Positions 37,783 through 45,677 of a stretch of 64,000 nt of DNA are shown piece after piece. Origin of the DNA: Dyadobacter sp. CY356 (GTDB taxonomy: Bacteria > Bacteroidota > Bacteroidia > Cytophagales > Spirosomataceae). Made by a program: the position numbers and the translations under genes. Within the stretch, counting starts at the first letter, position 1. Every line of letters begins with the position of its first letter. Below the pieces are notes generated by a model, which worked only from the letters and a program-made list of their open reading frames with translations, did no database searches and was not told the origin of the DNA. The DNA lies in contig NZ_JAJTSZ010000001.1 in the NCBI RefSeq assembly GCF_021440195.1, forward strand, positions 496,001 to 560,000. The letters are read 5' to 3'.

Positions 37783-38013
37783 TTAATTACAGCCGCAGCC
37801 ACCGCCGCTTTTTCCACCATTTGCACCGGAAGCACCCTCCCGGTAGAGATAAAAGCTTTGCTCGAATTTTTCCGCTTTTCTGGCCGATAAATCCATTTCT
37901 GAATCGTTGATCCGGTTTTTTTGATATTCCTTGACAGATACGCAGGAGATGACGCATAAGCCAAGTATCAGCAAAGCAAGACTTTGCCGAACGGTAGAGG
38001 TTATATGTTTCAT
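37783..38013 (-). CDS. DUF4266 small lipoprotein with Gly-rich CGC tail
   Basis: This 76-residue lipoprotein has lipobox VISC (Cys24). The middle is charged (KEYQKNRINDSEMDLSARK), and the tail is REGASGANGG followed by KSGGGCGCN. Its start overlaps the ApbE stop (ATGA), so the two are translated together. The EGAS segment (Ser62) resembles the S/T-G-A-S/T acceptor on which ApbE attaches FMN. The cysteine pair at the end (Cys73, Cys75) could bind metal or form a disulfide. Both functional readings are inference. Confidence 0.85.
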   Translation of the reverse strand: MKHITSTVRQSLALLILGLCVISCVSVKEYQKNRINDSEMDLSARKAEKFEQSFYLYREGASGANGGKSGGGCGCN

Positions 38014-38939
38014 GTGATTTTAATATTTTTCGAGGTAAAAATTTTATTGTAATCATCAATAATAATGCAGGCAATCTGCTTCATTTGATTGATCATATCC
38101 AGCCCGACTTTGACGCCCAGTACGGTGACCGGCGTTGCCAGGGCATCGGAGAGTTCAGCATTTGGTGAAATGATGGTTACGCTTTTGATACCGCTGACCG
38201 GCAGTCCCGTTTTTGGATTAATCGTGTGCGAGTATTTTCGTCCGTTTATCATGACAAATTTTTCGTAATTACCAGACGTGGCTACGGCCATATCACTGAT
38301 TTTCATATATGAAAAAGGCTCATCCTTCGCGTCAGGATTTGCTATTCCAATGGTCCAGTCTGATCCACCTGGCTGTTTTCCCCAGGTGGTCAGATCACCC
38401 GATGCATTCACCACACCGCTCAGCGCTCCATTTTTTATCATTACAGCTTTGGCCATCTCCGCAGCATAACCTTTTCCAATGCCTCCAAAGCCGATCCGCA
38501 TGCCTTTTTCTTTCAAAAAAACAGTTCGTTTTTCAGCATTCAGAACAATATTTTTATAATTGATCAGCCGCACCATTTCCCTGGCTGTTTCCGGAGCAGG
38601 AAGCGATTTCATGTCCTGATCAAAATTCCATAACGATTTATCAACCGAGCCGTATGTCAGATCAAAAGCTCCCTGGGTTAATTCAGAAATGCGGATGGCT
38701 CTTGTAATCAAATCGAATACTTCCTGATCCACATGAACTTCACTAAAACCTGCCGACTCATTAATTTGCTGTGTTTGACTGCTGTCGCTAAAAGTGGTCA
38801 ACAGTTTTTCAATACGCTGAATCTCAGAAATTCCCAGGTCTATGATCTTATTGGCCCGGCTCTCATCATTTCCTGCTGCACTGATCTCAAACCGGTTACC
38901 CATTAAGCGGACAACCTTTTTGAAGATTTGCTGTTCCAT
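38010..38939 (-). CDS. apbE: FAD:protein FMN transferase
   Basis: This 309-residue ApbE enzyme would transfer FMN from FAD to a Ser or Thr of a target protein. Signatures are RLMGNRFEISA, GAFDLTYGSVDKSLW, GFGGIGKGYAAEMAKAV, NASGDLTTWG, SGNYEKF, YSHTINPKTG and the metal-binding LSDALAT. The start at 38939 follows the thioredoxin stop by one base. An in-frame ATG at 39023 would overlap that gene. Unlike most exported ApbE proteins it has no obvious signal peptide or lipobox. It may act before the target is exported. Confidence 0.92.
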   Translation of the reverse strand: MEQQIFKKVVRLMGNRFEISAAGNDESRANKIIDLGISEIQRIEKLLTTFSDSSQTQQINESAGFSEVHVDQEVFDLITRAIRISELTQGAFDLTYGSVDKSLWNFDQDMKSLPAPETAREMVRLINYKNIVLNAEKRTVFLKEKGMRIGFGGIGKGYAAEMAKAVMIKNGALSGVVNASGDLTTWGKQPGGSDWTIGIANPDAKDEPFSYMKISDMAVATSGNYEKFVMINGRKYSHTINPKTGLPVSGIKSVTIISPNAELSDALATPVTVLGVKVGLDMINQMKQIACIIIDDYNKIFTSKNIKIT

Positions 38940-38940
38940 A

Positions 38941-39378
38941 TTAATTTTTGGCAGCCGAATGCTTGCTGATATCAGCAATGAATGTTTCAGTCGAGGGCTG
39001 AAATCCTTCCCATTCTTTGACAATATTTCCCCTGCTGTCTATCAGCACTGTTAGCGGAAAAAGGCCTTTGGGATTGTATTTCTCCGCCAGCATTTCGTTT
39101 TTTTCTACCTGCGCTTTGTCCAGCTGATTTTTCTTTTGACGTGGAAAATCTGCCCGGACCAGTACCAGATTTTTAGAAGCATATTCTTCAAAAGCAGCAG
39201 ATTCGAAAACCTCTTTTTTGAGTTTTATACAAGGTCCGCACCAGTCTGATCCCGAAAAGTTCAGCAGTATCATCTTATGGTCCGCATCCGCCTGAGCCTT
39301 CGCTTCCGTAAAGTTAAGTTTCCAGTCAAGCGGCAGTGTAGCCAGGCAAACCAGAACAATTGTGGTCAGTAATTTCAT
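38941..39378 (-). CDS. Exported thioredoxin-like protein
   Basis: This 145-residue protein has a hydrophobic N-terminal segment (MKLLTTIVLVCLATLPL) that is either a signal or an anchor. The redox motif WCGPC (Cys47, Cys50) is followed by the cis-Pro region LFPLTVLIDSRGNIV. It would reduce or repair disulfides in the periplasm, perhaps the CGC tail of the DUF4266 protein. The start at 39378 is chosen because 39405 would overlap the Rieske gene and precede the hydrophobic segment. It is second in the redox cluster. Confidence 0.88.
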   Translation of the reverse strand: MKLLTTIVLVCLATLPLDWKLNFTEAKAQADADHKMILLNFSGSDWCGPCIKLKKEVFESAAFEEYASKNLVLVRADFPRQKKNQLDKAQVEKNEMLAEKYNPKGLFPLTVLIDSRGNIVKEWEGFQPSTETFIADISKHSAAKN

Positions 39379-39391
39379 ATTTGTTGTTAGG

Positions 39392-39922
39392 TTAATAAAT
39401 GACAACGGTATTCCCGTCTGTGGCTACTTTGTAAATTGTGAGCCCGTTTCTTCCAAATGTGTTTAATCCTGCACCTGTCATGCTAAATCTGGCACCATGC
39501 TGCGTACAATAGAATTCCGTTTTATTAAAAATAATTCCCTTTTTAGGTTCATGTGTACAGGTTTGCGTGGCTGCTACAAGTACCCCTGCCGCTGACTGGG
39601 CCACAACAATTCCGCTCTGGATCAGGTAACCGCCAACTTTAAGCAACGCAGCGTTGGACGAAGATGTTAAATCGATTCTTAGTTTCACGCTTGTAATCTT
39701 GTTAAGTGCCTCAGTGGTAATTGCCAGTGAGGATGGTAGTTTCGCCGTATTCAGCGTACCATTGGAGGTGCCAACTGTGTCAACTGCCACTACTGTTTCA
39801 GGTTCCGCCGCGATTGTCAGCGCATCAATTACCGTATCTTCTTTATTGACACAGGAAGTGAGCAAAGCCATCAGGGCTGGTCCACGGAAGCCCATGGATT
39901 TCAAAAAATCAAGACGTGTCAT
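39392..39922 (-). CDS. Rieske [2Fe-2S] lipoprotein
   Basis: This 176-residue protein has an N-terminal export signal with lipobox ALLTSC (Cys24). The C-terminal Rieske fold carries both ligand pairs: Cys122 and His124 (TCTHEPKKG) and Cys139 and His142 (YCTQHGARF). It would carry electrons at the membrane surface. It is the first gene of the minus-strand redox cluster and probably passes electrons to or from the flavinylated partner. The missing Rieske disulfide cysteines suggest a ferredoxin-like, lower-potential type. Confidence 0.88.
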   Translation of the reverse strand: MTRLDFLKSMGFRGPALMALLTSCVNKEDTVIDALTIAAEPETVVAVDTVGTSNGTLNTAKLPSSLAITTEALNKITSVKLRIDLTSSSNAALLKVGGYLIQSGIVVAQSAAGVLVAATQTCTHEPKKGIIFNKTEFYCTQHGARFSMTGAGLNTFGRNGLTIYKVATDGNTVVIY

Positions 39923-40029
39923 TCTTTATCGTTTAGCAGGTTCTTCATTATGCATTACGAATTAGTAAATGATATTGTTGCGCTGAGTAAAAACGGATTA
40001 GCACCTTTGCGTTCACTTTGAGACCTGTA

Positions 40030-41160
40030 CTAATCTTCTGATTTATTTTTTAACGACATCAAAAGCGAATAAGCACCTTTTATCACACAAACCTGATTAT
40101 CAAAATTTTCCTTAGTGATAATCTCTGTAAACCCGTTTTCGCTGGTGCCGGTTTTCACCTGTTTCATCTCAAAGTTATCCTTGCCTTTTGGTATAAAAAC
40201 GAATTGTTTTTCTTCAAAGGTTACAATCGCATTATCCGGCAGTACCAGCACGTTACGCTTGTTCAGTTCAATATCTGCGTTCATGAACATTCCTGGTAAA
40301 AGTCCGGGTTCATAACGCTCGAAATGGGAGTGGACCTCGGCGGTTCTTTCCATGGAAAGATCTTTGCTGATCAGGATTATTTCGCATTCATATTTTTTTT
40401 CAGGCGCGTTGTTGGTGTATGCCAATAGTCGCTGTCCTTTTTTTATTTTATCAAGATCTTTTTCGAAAACTTTAAGCGCAAGATGAATATCTGTTGGATT
40501 GATCAGCTCAAATAATACCTCCGTGGGCGACACATATTTGCCGATGTTGACATTTACTTTGGAAACATAACCGTTGATAGGCGAGTAAATATTAACACTT
40601 CGCGAGATATTATCTTTCGACAGTTTATCCGGATTGATACCCGCCAAACGCAGTTTTTCGGAAAGCGATTTCATCATTACCTGCTGGCTGATGTATTCTG
40701 ATTCTGCCTGCTGAAATATTTTATCACTGCTCGATTTACTTTTGTTTAGCTCTTTCTGACGCAGATAATCACTTTCCAGAAATGCAACCCGTGCTTTTCC
40801 TGTCAGATAATCCTGTTGGAGCTGGATATACTGCTGGTCTTCCATCACAGCCAGAATTTCTCCTTTTCTTACGGGTGTGCCAGGTAAAAGTTTTGTTGTT
40901 TTTAAATATCCGCCCAAAGGCACACTGATGGAAACAATGTTTTGCGGCGGCACATCTATTTTACCATTCAGTTTCAGAATTTCAGAGATCTGTTTTTTTT
41001 CAGGAAGAGCCGTTTTGATACCGGCATTCTGCATTTGTTCTTTATTAAGCGACGCCACATTTTCATTCACAGGTTTTTCTGTTGAGGAAGATTGTTCTTC
41101 CTCCTTTTTTGAACAGGAAAACATCATGCTGATGAGGGCTGCGAATATCAGGTATTTCAT
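40030..41160 (-). CDS. Heavy-metal RND efflux periplasmic adaptor (membrane fusion protein)
   Basis: This 376-residue lipoprotein has lipobox MMFSC (Cys16) when started at 41160. An ATG at 41199 would add a non-signal extension that overlaps the pump gene. The barrel-sandwich and alpha-hairpin order is visible: VSISVPLGGYLK, GTPVRKGEILAVMEDQQY, a helical hairpin (about 110-175), then INGYVSKVNVNIGKYV and PGMFMNADIEL. It would couple the RND pump encoded just upstream to its outer-membrane channel. The genes are separated by 10 bp. Confidence 0.92.
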   Translation of the reverse strand: MKYLIFAALISMMFSCSKKEEEQSSSTEKPVNENVASLNKEQMQNAGIKTALPEKKQISEILKLNGKIDVPPQNIVSISVPLGGYLKTTKLLPGTPVRKGEILAVMEDQQYIQLQQDYLTGKARVAFLESDYLRQKELNKSKSSSDKIFQQAESEYISQQVMMKSLSEKLRLAGINPDKLSKDNISRSVNIYSPINGYVSKVNVNIGKYVSPTEVLFELINPTDIHLALKVFEKDLDKIKKGQRLLAYTNNAPEKKYECEIILISKDLSMERTAEVHSHFERYEPGLLPGMFMNADIELNKRNVLVLPDNAIVTFEEKQFVFIPKGKDNFEMKQVKTGTSENGFTEIITKENFDNQVCVIKGAYSLLMSLKNKSED

Positions 41161-41170
41161 ATCAGGCAAT

Positions 41171-44100
41171 TTAATTTTCCAGGTAATAACTAAGTTCAAT
41201 GGCTTTGCTGTTCAGATTCATGATGATGTCCAGATAATTGCTCCGGATTGTGGTGGCGTGACTGATCAGCTGTGCCCATTGCAGGTAATTGATGCTGCCG
41301 CCTGAAAGCTGCTCATTGGCCGTTTTGGTGATCAATGAAGCATTGGCCAGTCCGGTTGTTTCGTAATACTGGATGGTATTCAGGAATTTGCGGTATTCTG
41401 TCAACGCGGATAAATATTGAATTTTTAAGGACTGGGCACCAGCCTGGTAACTTTGGCGCACGATATCCTGATTGATCCGGGCACTATTAATCCGGGCTTT
41501 CTGTGCACCCGCAAAAATCGGAATACCAACGCCGATCTGTGCCGATTGAAAGCGCTGTGATGCAGTATAAGTTTTGTCATTGGCTCCGGTCCCGCGCATA
41601 CTCATGTTGTTATAACCCACATTAAGCTGCGGCAAAAGTTTTGACTTTTCAACATCAACTGTCGCAGCCGCTATTTGCTGCTGCTGCATCAAAAAACGCA
41701 TTTGCGGATGGTTTTCCAACGCTGATGAGTCCTTAGCCGATACCAAAACATACCGGTCTTCCATTTGCGGCTGATAATCTGTTGTAGTATTCAGTAATAA
41801 TTGAAACTGTAAGCTGGATAAGTTCAGGTCTGAATCAAGCTGTTGACTTTGTATACGGACATCGGCAAGCTGAGATTCTACTGTGGTTTTTTCGAGAATA
41901 TCACTTTCTCCTTTGTCAAACCGCTGTTGAGCTCTTTCGTAAAAACCGCTGTAAAGGCTGTCCAGTGATTGTAGAAGTGCTCTTTTTTTATTTTGATAAA
42001 CAAAAAGATAGTAAACCTGGGCTACATTTCGTTTGAGCTCACTTTCGCGCACGGCCACATTCAGTACACTTGACGCCAGCTCGTTTTGCAGAAGATTTTT
42101 TTGTTTGGCATAAACCGTTGGCAGGCTGAATGACTGCGACAGGTTAATTCTGGTATCGGTATAAAAACTGTTGATCTGGCCGCCTTCGAGTTGCACTGTG
42201 GTTTGAGGAATAACAACAGCCGATTTTACAAGAGCTTTCTGATATTCTGTGCGAAGTTTTTCTGTTTTTAAATTCTGATTATTGGCAATCGCTATTTGCT
42301 GTGCCGTTTTCAGGTCAATTTTGTTTTGTGAAAAACTTTTAGATGGATTAATAACAGAGCATGATACGATGATTATTACAAGGATCGCAGCCTTACCACC
42401 ACTTCTAAATTTGAAACCTTTTTCAAAAAACAGATAGAGGACCGGAAGTACAAAAAGGGTCAGAAAGGTTGCCACCAGCAGTCCACCGATCACCACGGTT
42501 GCGAGCGGTCTCTGTACTTCGGCTCCCGCTCCGTTGCTGATTGCCATGGGGAAAAAGCCAAGCGAGGCCACAAAGGCAGTCATAAGCACAGGCCGGAGTC
42601 GGTGTTGCGTACCTTCAAGAACCGCTTTCCGTATATCTTTTTCACCATCTTTTCTAATGCGGTTAAATTCGGCCACTAGCACAATTCCGTTTAAAACTGC
42701 AACGCCAAAAAGTGCTATGAAACCGATTCCTGCACTGATACTGAATGGCAAACCTCGCAGGGCCAGGAAAAAAATACCGCCAATGGCAGACAATGGTATG
42801 GCAGAATAAATCAGCAAACCGTCTTTTACGGAATTAAAAGCAAAGAATAGCAGAACAAAAATCAGCAGTAATGATACCGGCACGGCAATCATCAGTCGTT
42901 GTTTTGCTGCATTCAGGTTTTCAAAAGATCCGCCGTAGGTAATATAATAGCCCGTCGGAAGTTTAAGATTCCGGTTGACTTTAAGTTGAAGTTCGGTAAC
43001 AATACTTTGCACGTCTTTTCCCGAAATATTGAATCCAACCACGATACGTCTTTTGGCATCCTCACGCTGAATCTGGTTTGGGCCGTTTTGTATTTTAACC
43101 TCAGCCAGCTGATTTAGCGGAATTTGATTGCCGGTGGCGGTTGAGACCAACAGATTCTGAATGTCTTCCAGATTTTTCTTCTGCTCGCCGCGCAGTCTTA
43201 CTACGAGCTCAAATCTTTTTTCTCCTTCGAAAACCATCCCCGTGCTCTGGCCGGCAAGAGCGGTGTTGACGATTTTATTGATTGCAGTAATGTTGAGGCC
43301 ATACTGAGCCAGGGCGTTCCGGTTATACCGTATGGTGATTTGCGGCATTCCGGAAACGGCTTCCATATACAAATTTTTTGTTCCTTCGACCTGCCCTGCC
43401 AGCTTACCAAGTTTTTTGGCATACAAAGCGAGCGTGTCCAGATCTTCTCCGAAAATCTTGCAAACTACATCTTGTCGTGCACCAGTCATGAGCTCATTAA
43501 AACGCATCTGTACCGGAAACTGAAAACCTGCCGTGATGCCCGGAACGGCTTTTAGTGCTTTGCTCATTTTCTCCGAAAGTTCAGGAAAGGTCCCGGCGGA
43601 AGTCCATTCGCTTTTATCTTTCAAAATCACCATCATATCACTCGCCTCCATGGGCATAGGGTCGGTTGGGACTTCGCCGCTGCCAATTTTGGTGACGACT
43701 TTTAAAACTTCCGGAAACTGGGTTTTCAGGATATGGGCTGCTTTTTGCGTATTTTCTATTGTCGTAGTGAGGCTGCTTCCTGTTAAAACACGCGTGTCTA
43801 CGGCGAAATCTCCTTCTTCCAAAGCAGGAATAAATTCACCTCCTAAGGTGGTAAGTACATAAATGGCCAAGCCAAAAAGTATCATTACCGAGGCCAGTAT
43901 CATTTTGGGGTGACGGATCACACCTTCCAGGGCATACCGGTATTTTAGTGAAAGCCGGTCCATGATCCGGTCTGACAAACCTGGTTTTGTCTTGATTTTT
44001 TTGCTAAGAAAAACCGCGCTCATCGTGGGAATGTAAGTCAGCGATAAAATAAAAGCACCCAGAAGCGCGAAGGCTACGGTTTGCGCCATCGGTTTGAACA

Positions 44101-45526
44101 TTTTTCCTTCAATACCCTGCAAAGTAAAAATCGGTAAGTAAACGATCAGGATAATGACCTGACCAAAAACTGCACTGTTCATCATGCGATCCGCGGACTC
44201 ATTCACCTCTTCGTCCATTTGCGCTTGTGAAAGGCTTGCCAGCCCAGCGAATTTTTTGTTATGTGTAATTTGATGCATGACCGCTTCGACGATAATCACG
44301 GCTCCGTCCACGATCAACCCAAAATCCAGCGCACCCAGGCTCATCAGATTTCCGCTTACGCCAAACGTGTTCATCATGATCACGGCAAAAAGCATGGCCA
44401 GCGGTATCACAGAGGCAACCAACAGCCCCGCTCTTAAATTGCCCAGGAAAAGGACCAGTACGAAAACAACGATCAAGGCACCTTCCAGAAGATTCTTTTC
44501 TACCGTACCAATGGCATTATTAACCATTTTAGTCCGGTCAAGAAAGGGCTCAATGACAACACCTTCAGGCAGTGTTTTCTGAATTTGCGCAACCCGTTCC
44601 TTTACGTTTTTTATGACTTCACTGCTGTTGGCGCCTTTGAGCATCATCACGACCGCTCCCGAAACTTCTCCTTTGTCATTATAACACATGGCACCATAAC
44701 GCGTGGCATAACCCGTTTTTACTTCCGCCACATCGCGGATGAAAAGCGGCTGTCCATCGGTCAGATTTTTGACCGCAATGTTTTTGATATCATCCAGGTT
44801 TTCTACCAGACCTTCGCTGCGGATGAACAGAACGGTGGGGCCTTTTTCTATATAAGCACCGCCGGTATTTTCATTGTTATTTTGCAGTGCCGAAAAAACA
44901 TCGTTGATCGTGATGCCATATGACAAAAGTTTATCAGGATCAATCTCGATGGAAAACTGTTTTAATTTTCCACCAAAACTGCTGACTTCTGCCACGCCTT
45001 TGACACCCAGTAACTGTCTCCGTACGATCCAGTCCTGAATCGTACGGAGATCTGTTTCATTATACCGATGTTCATAACCGTCCTTCGGTCGGATCACATA
45101 TTGATAAATTTCTCCAAGTCCGGTACTGATAGGGCCCAGTTCGGGTGTTCCGATACCTTGCGGGATAAGTGTCTGAACTTTTAAAAGTCGCTCGGAAACC
45201 TGTTGTCGGGCCCAATAAATGTCCGTTGCATCATCAAAAACGATGGTCACCAGCGACAAGCCAAAACGGGAAAAGCTTCTTATTTCCTTTAATCCCGAAA
45301 TGTTATTGTTTGCCTGTTCGATCGGAAATGTTACAAGCCTTTCAATATCTGTGGCACCAAATGAAGGAGCGACAGTAATAACCTGCACCTGGTTATTTGT
45401 AATATCAGGAACGGCATCGATAGGAAGCCGGGTCAGTTCATAACCGCCGTAACCTACGAGTGCTATCACCAAAAGGCCAATAATAAGCTTATTGCCAACA
45501 GCAAACCCGATGATTTTATTAAGCAT
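41171..45526 (-). CDS. CzcA-type RND metal efflux pump fused to a TolC-like outer-membrane factor
   Basis: At 1451 residues, this protein is about 400 longer than a CzcA pump. Residues 1 to about 1040 form the RND pump (LTRLPIDAVPDITNNQVQV at the start). Transmembrane helix 4 has DFGLIVDGAVIIVE, the acid pattern of divalent-metal (Zn/Co/Cd) exporters rather than the Cu/Ag type. After the last pump helices there is a new hydrophobic, signal-like stretch near residue 1050 (AILVIIIVSCSVI to KSFSQ). A TolC-type channel (about 1070-1451) follows, with two helical repeats and GVGIPIFAGAQKARI. The frame is continuous, so the fusion is real. Proteolytic release of the channel is plausible. Confidence 0.93.
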   Translation of the reverse strand: MLNKIIGFAVGNKLIIGLLVIALVGYGGYELTRLPIDAVPDITNNQVQVITVAPSFGATDIERLVTFPIEQANNNISGLKEIRSFSRFGLSLVTIVFDDATDIYWARQQVSERLLKVQTLIPQGIGTPELGPISTGLGEIYQYVIRPKDGYEHRYNETDLRTIQDWIVRRQLLGVKGVAEVSSFGGKLKQFSIEIDPDKLLSYGITINDVFSALQNNNENTGGAYIEKGPTVLFIRSEGLVENLDDIKNIAVKNLTDGQPLFIRDVAEVKTGYATRYGAMCYNDKGEVSGAVVMMLKGANSSEVIKNVKERVAQIQKTLPEGVVIEPFLDRTKMVNNAIGTVEKNLLEGALIVVFVLVLFLGNLRAGLLVASVIPLAMLFAVIMMNTFGVSGNLMSLGALDFGLIVDGAVIIVEAVMHQITHNKKFAGLASLSQAQMDEEVNESADRMMNSAVFGQVIILIVYLPIFTLQGIEGKMFKPMAQTVAFALLGAFILSLTYIPTMSAVFLSKKIKTKPGLSDRIMDRLSLKYRYALEGVIRHPKMILASVMILFGLAIYVLTTLGGEFIPALEEGDFAVDTRVLTGSSLTTTIENTQKAAHILKTQFPEVLKVVTKIGSGEVPTDPMPMEASDMMVILKDKSEWTSAGTFPELSEKMSKALKAVPGITAGFQFPVQMRFNELMTGARQDVVCKIFGEDLDTLALYAKKLGKLAGQVEGTKNLYMEAVSGMPQITIRYNRNALAQYGLNITAINKIVNTALAGQSTGMVFEGEKRFELVVRLRGEQKKNLEDIQNLLVSTATGNQIPLNQLAEVKIQNGPNQIQREDAKRRIVVGFNISGKDVQSIVTELQLKVNRNLKLPTGYYITYGGSFENLNAAKQRLMIAVPVSLLLIFVLLFFAFNSVKDGLLIYSAIPLSAIGGIFFLALRGLPFSISAGIGFIALFGVAVLNGIVLVAEFNRIRKDGEKDIRKAVLEGTQHRLRPVLMTAFVASLGFFPMAISNGAGAEVQRPLATVVIGGLLVATFLTLFVLPVLYLFFEKGFKFRSGGKAAILVIIIVSCSVINPSKSFSQNKIDLKTAQQIAIANNQNLKTEKLRTEYQKALVKSAVVIPQTTVQLEGGQINSFYTDTRINLSQSFSLPTVYAKQKNLLQNELASSVLNVAVRESELKRNVAQVYYLFVYQNKKRALLQSLDSLYSGFYERAQQRFDKGESDILEKTTVESQLADVRIQSQQLDSDLNLSSLQFQLLLNTTTDYQPQMEDRYVLVSAKDSSALENHPQMRFLMQQQQIAAATVDVEKSKLLPQLNVGYNNMSMRGTGANDKTYTASQRFQSAQIGVGIPIFAGAQKARINSARINQDIVRQSYQAGAQSLKIQYLSALTEYRKFLNTIQYYETTGLANASLITKTANEQLSGGSINYLQWAQLISHATTIRSNYLDIIMNLNSKAIELSYYLEN

Positions 45527-45619
45527 AATTTTTCATTCTAAATCCTGAAAAAGAATATGAAGGCAAGGAGGAAGTTAGTAGTAAACTTCCGGCAGGTTAG
45601 CGCCGATCATTTTACAGAT

Positions 45620-45627
45620 CAAATGTA
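45620..45627 (-). promoter_or_regulatory. Candidate -7 box of the RND operon
   Basis: Read on the minus strand, this is TACATTTG, an exact TAnnTTTG match about 95 bp before the pump start. No -33 TTG is present. CTTAA repeats lie immediately upstream, as expected for an activator-dependent promoter. Confidence 0.5.
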
Positions 45628-45638
45628 TCAGACCGATT

Positions 45639-45677
45639 CTTAATGATTCCTAAGAGATTTCTTAAGGTTTGCTTAAG
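45639..45677. promoter_or_regulatory. CTTAA repeats, candidate response-regulator sites at the RND promoter
   Basis: CTTAA-type half-sites begin at 45639, 45649 (CCTAA), 45661 and 45672, spaced 10, 12 and 11 bp. The last overlaps the histidine kinase stop codon. The same unit with 11-bp spacing occurs upstream of the response regulator gene. Confidence 0.6.
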
